Assembly (NCBI GenBank): GCA_028293775.1
Contig: JAQGOD010000493.1
Location: forward strand, 1 to 8,520
Source of the DNA: Gammaproteobacteria bacterium
GTDB taxonomy: Bacteria > Pseudomonadota > Gammaproteobacteria > Steroidobacterales > Steroidobacteraceae
Direction of reading: 5' to 3'
Length of the DNA: 8,520 bases
Shown: positions 5,906-8,520 of the stretch, piece after piece
Position numbering within the stretch: the first letter of the stretch is position 1
How the letters are laid out: each line of letters begins with the position of its first letter
Notes under the pieces: generated by a model
What the model was told of the DNA's origin: nothing
The model's database searches: none
What the model saw: the letters and a program-made list of their open reading frames with translations, nothing else
Position numbers and translations under genes: made by a program

Positions 5906-7525
5906 ATGTCCAATGAAAGTGCGATCCGTCGCGAGGTCGGCGCGATTGCGCTGATGTTTACCGGTTTGGGTTCCATTATCGGATCCGGTTGGCTGTTCGG
6001 CGCCTGGCGTGCGGCGCAGCTGGCCGGCCCCGGCGCGATCTACGCCTGGATCATCGGTGCCGTGGTTATTTTGTTCGTCGCGTTCACGTACGCGGAACTC
6101 GGCGCCATGTTTCCGGAGTCCGGCGGCGCGGTGCGCTACGGTCATTATTCGCATGGCACGCTGGTCGGCTTCGTCGCGGGATGGGCGGCGTGGATCGCGA
6201 TTGTCTCGGTCATCCCCGTCGAGGCCGAGGCCTCCGTGCAGTACATGAGCTCGTGGCCCTGGGCCTGGGCGCAGGGATTGTATGTGCACGCCCGCAACGG
6301 GCAAGGAGAGCTGACGGTTGCCGGATTGTCGATTTCCGCAGTGTTGGTGGTGTTTTATTTTCTGGTCAATTTCTGGAGCGTCAAAGTTTTCGCGAACACC
6401 AACAGCGCCATCACCTTCTTCAAGCTCATCGTGCCGGCGGCGACGGCCATCGCGTTGGTCTGTACTGACTTTCACTGGGAGAACTTTCAGGTAGGAATTC
6501 ATGGCGGCCAACACGTGGGCAATCTGGCGGCCATCCTCACCGCGGTTGCCACCAGCGGCATTGTTTTCAGCTACAACGGATTCCAAAGCCCGGTGAATCT
6601 GGCGGGCGAGGCGCGCCACCCCGGACGTAGCGTGCCGTTGGCGATATTCGGCTCGATTGCGTTGAGCACGGTGGTGTACTTGATGCTGCAAGTGGCTTTC
6701 TTGGGCTCGGTGGCACCGGAACATTTGTCCGAGGGCTGGGCGGCGCTCGAGTACAGCTCGCCGTTTGCGCAATTGGCGCTGGCGCTCAATCTCAATTGGC
6801 TGGCGCTATTGTTGTATGCCGACGCCTTCGTCAGCCCCAGCGGCACGGGTATCACCTACACGGCCACAACGGCTCGCATGATCTATGCGATGGAACGCAG
6901 CGGCACCGTGCCCGAAGTATTTGGCCGTGTGCATCCCAAATACGGCATCCCGCGTCCCGCCATGTGGTTCAACCTCGCGGTGTCCTTTGTGTTCCTGTTT
7001 TTCTTTCGCGGTTGGGGCAAGCTCGCGGCGGTGATTTCCGTGGCCACCATCATCACGTATCTGGTGGTGCCGATCAGCGTCATCGTGCTGCGGCGTACGG
7101 CGCCCGAGCTGCATCGGCCGTTGCGCGTGCCGGGCCTGCCGGTGCTCGCGCCGATAGCCTTCGTGCTCGCCACCTTGATGCTGTTTTGGGCGCGCTGGCC
7201 GCACACCGGCCAGATCATGCTGCTGTTGATTTTGCCGCTTCCGGTCTATTTGTACTATCAAGCCAAGGGCAATTGGCGCGACTTCGGCCGGCAGGTGCGC
7301 GGGGCATGGTGGCTGTTCGCCTATCTCGTCACCATCACGGTGTTGTCGTGGGCGGGCAGTAAAGAATTCGAAGGCCACGGCTACATTGGGTACGGCTGGG
7401 ACCAGCTGTGCGTGGCGCTGACGTCGCTGGCCTTTTATTTCTGGGGCGTGCGCAGCGGCTGGCGCACGCCGGCCGTCATCGCCGTGGAGCAAGACGCCGC
7501 GGAAATGGCGGCGGTTAGATCCTGA
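5906..7525 (+). CDS. APC family amino acid permease, YveA (aspartate symporter)-like
   Basis: This 539-residue inner-membrane protein has about twelve to fourteen hydrophobic helices. Residues 20-32 (GLGSIIGSGWLFG) are the broken helix 1 of the APC fold, whose unwound glycine-rich part holds the amino acid backbone. TYAELGAMFPESGG (around 61-74) is the second family hallmark. Residues 232-244 (LAGEARHPGRSVP) match the G-E-x-x-x-P-x-R-x-x-P loop after helix 6. Features shared, as I recall, with the Bacillus subtilis aspartate-proton symporter YveA are GSGWLF, the YSHGTLVG segment, the NFWSVK.FA stretch, and an S-P-S-G-T-G motif at 310-315 (S-P-G-G-N-G in YveA). That makes an acidic amino acid a candidate substrate, but it is unproven. 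The start is fixed by AAGGAG 7 bases upstream. The gene stands alone between a divergent PEBP gene and a convergent DUF2891 gene. No truncation is seen. Confidence 0.88.
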   Translation: MSNESAIRREVGAIALMFTGLGSIIGSGWLFGAWRAAQLAGPGAIYAWIIGAVVILFVAFTYAELGAMFPESGGAVRYGHYSHGTLVGFVAGWAAWIAIVSVIPVEAEASVQYMSSWPWAWAQGLYVHARNGQGELTVAGLSISAVLVVFYFLVNFWSVKVFANTNSAITFFKLIVPAATAIALVCTDFHWENFQVGIHGGQHVGNLAAILTAVATSGIVFSYNGFQSPVNLAGEARHPGRSVPLAIFGSIALSTVVYLMLQVAFLGSVAPEHLSEGWAALEYSSPFAQLALALNLNWLALLLYADAFVSPSGTGITYTATTARMIYAMERSGTVPEVFGRVHPKYGIPRPAMWFNLAVSFVFLFFFRGWGKLAAVISVATIITYLVVPISVIVLRRTAPELHRPLRVPGLPVLAPIAFVLATLMLFWARWPHTGQIMLLLILPLPVYLYYQAKGNWRDFGRQVRGAWWLFAYLVTITVLSWAGSKEFEGHGYIGYGWDQLCVALTSLAFYFWGVRSGWRTPAVIAVEQDAAEMAAVRS

Positions 7526-7541
7526 GCTTAGGAGCAGTTCC

Positions 7542-8520
7542 CTAGCGCAATCCGGCGCCACTCGTCAGGTACACCGCGAAGGTGCCCAACCAATGGCCGC
7601 CCTCGTAGTGCTCTCCGGTAACCTGCGGGAGAGCGGCATCCCGATGCCGCGCGGCTGCGGCGAGAAGTGCCGGTACCCGCGCGTCCCCTTGCGGGAGTCC
7701 ATGGGCAATTCCTTCGAGCATCCAGCTGCGGCTTAAGTTAAGGCCGTCGATGTGAGCAAGCTTCGGGTCGGACCGGTCGGTCACGACCCCGGGTTGCAGC
7801 CACGCAGCCGCGGCGGTTCGGGGAATGCCCGGCAGAAAATGGCCAAGCCACGCGGCAAACGCCTTAGGATTGAGCACGCGCCGCAGAAAATCGGCCTCGG
7901 CCAAACACGGCGAGAGAAAGTCCTCGCCCGAAGGCTCATAGCTCAATGGGCAATCGCGGTCGTGAAGGTAAAATCGTTGCGCCGCATCGTTCAGTATCGT
8001 GCGCATTTGCGCGTCCCCGGCTACGCCGGCCCAATCGAAGATCAGTCCGAAGGAAAAAGCGGTTTGATCATGTTCGCCGATGCGAATGGGATAGCGCAGC
8101 CTCGGGAGCCATGCCTTGATGCGCGCGGCCGCTTCCGACTCGAGAGGCGCCAAGGTGGCCGACCATTGTTTCGCTTGCGGGTCATCCCACTCGCGCAGCT
8201 CCGCGGATAGTTGCAGCAGCCACGCCAATCCGTATGGGCGCTCGAACGATGTCCGACCCGGATGCTTCAGATACTCCAGTTCGCCGGCGATGTTCGCCGC
8301 CGTGAAACTGCGGGCGAGTTCCGTGCGCGCTTGGTCGGCGAACGGCGCGTTGGGCGTGAGCCGCAACAGGCGCACCAGGAGCCAGTGGCCATGAACGTCC
8401 GAATGCCAGTCGTAACAGCCATAAAATGCCGGTGTCAATTCCCGCGGAGGGCGCGCATCGGAATCGCGGTCCATGGTCAGACTGATGTGGCTCGGATATT
8501 CATCGTGCAGGCATTTAAGC
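7542..8520 (-). CDS. DUF2891 family protein, N-terminus beyond the right window edge
   Basis: The frame ends at the TAG at 7542-7544 and stays open to base 8520, so 325 residues are visible and the true start lies outside. The ATG at 8474 is probably internal: upstream codons read CLHDEYPSHISLT, which fits the segment before the conserved PRELTPAFYG part of DUF2891. Conserved blocks, in order, are FYGCYDWHSDVHGHW (8382-8426), SFERPYGLAWLLQL, YPIRIGEHDQTAFSFGL, EPSGEDFLSPCLAEADF, HIDGLNLSRSW and HYEGGHWLGTFAVYL. These invariant Trp, His, Glu and Asp residues in a helical protein resemble an alpha/alpha-barrel with a polar pocket, but no activity is established for the family. A signal peptide, if any, would be outside the window. 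The gene converges on the APC permease with 16 bases between stop codons, and the junction holds no clear terminator. The family call is firm and the function unknown. Confidence 0.87.
   Translation of the reverse strand, partial: LKCLHDEYPSHISLTMDRDSDARPPRELTPAFYGCYDWHSDVHGHWLLVRLLRLTPNAPFADQARTELARSFTAANIAGELEYLKHPGRTSFERPYGLAWLLQLSAELREWDDPQAKQWSATLAPLESEAAARIKAWLPRLRYPIRIGEHDQTAFSFGLIFDWAGVAGDAQMRTILNDAAQRFYLHDRDCPLSYEPSGEDFLSPCLAEADFLRRVLNPKAFAAWLGHFLPGIPRTAAAAWLQPGVVTDRSDPKLAHIDGLNLSRSWMLEGIAHGLPQGDARVPALLAAAARHRDAALPQVTGEHYEGGHWLGTFAVYLTSGAGLR

Noticed and set aside
5900..6772. Long antisense open frame (290 codons) across the APC permease gene
   Set aside because: It is rich in Arg, His, Gln and Gly with no motif and lies wholly opposite a well-supported permease gene. 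This is a typical GC-rich shadow frame.
7526..7550. Possible hairpin (TAGG...CCTA) between the permease and DUF2891 stops
   Set aside because: The stem is four base pairs with no T run, too weak for an intrinsic terminator.
6806..7561. Antisense open frame of 251 codons overlapping the permease and DUF2891 ends
   Set aside because: The composition is low-complexity His/Arg/Gln, there is no family signature, and it overlaps two real genes on both sides.

Overview
The window is a dense, GC-rich stretch of bacterial chromosome with eight protein-coding genes, almost no intergenic space, and no RNA genes, mobile elements, CRISPR arrays or prophage genes that I could recognise. An outer-membrane Wzi-type barrel, a YbhB-type periplasmic protein and a DUF2891 protein point to a Gram-negative proteobacterium. 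My recollection of similar Wzi and APC proteins suggests a gammaproteobacterium of the Xanthomonadales/Nevskiales type, but the lineage is inference only. The genes at both window edges are cut off.

Left block (1-5189, all on +): the C-terminal part of a secreted RNase T2 is followed by a 664-residue Wzi-type outer-membrane protein, a DUF1348 (NTF2-like) protein, an EntS-type MFS exporter and a His-rich zinc-type cation diffusion facilitator (CDF). The gaps are 27, 24 and 25 bases, then an 11-base overlap, so the five genes look like one transcription unit. Three act at or beyond the cell envelope or in efflux from the cytoplasm, one is a secreted nuclease, and one is a small cytoplasmic protein of unknown function. 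The MFS/CDF overlap is the strongest sign of a functional pair.

Middle (5193-7525): a periplasmic YbhB/YbcL-type PEBP gene on the minus strand converges on the CDF gene with 3 bases between them. It diverges from an APC-family permease gene on + across 71 bases, which must hold the start signals of both genes. The permease resembles the YveA aspartate-proton symporter branch.

Right block (7542-8520, minus): a DUF2891 gene converges on the permease with 16 bases between them and runs off the right edge. The ATG at 8474 is very probably internal, because family-like sequence continues upstream to the window end.

I see no clear evidence of an undescribed multi-gene system. The points most worth a second look are the two-domain Wzi protein with its acidic/His linker, the overlapping MFS-CDF pair beside a DUF1348 gene, and the corrected gene ends. 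No region over 300 bases lacks a gene.
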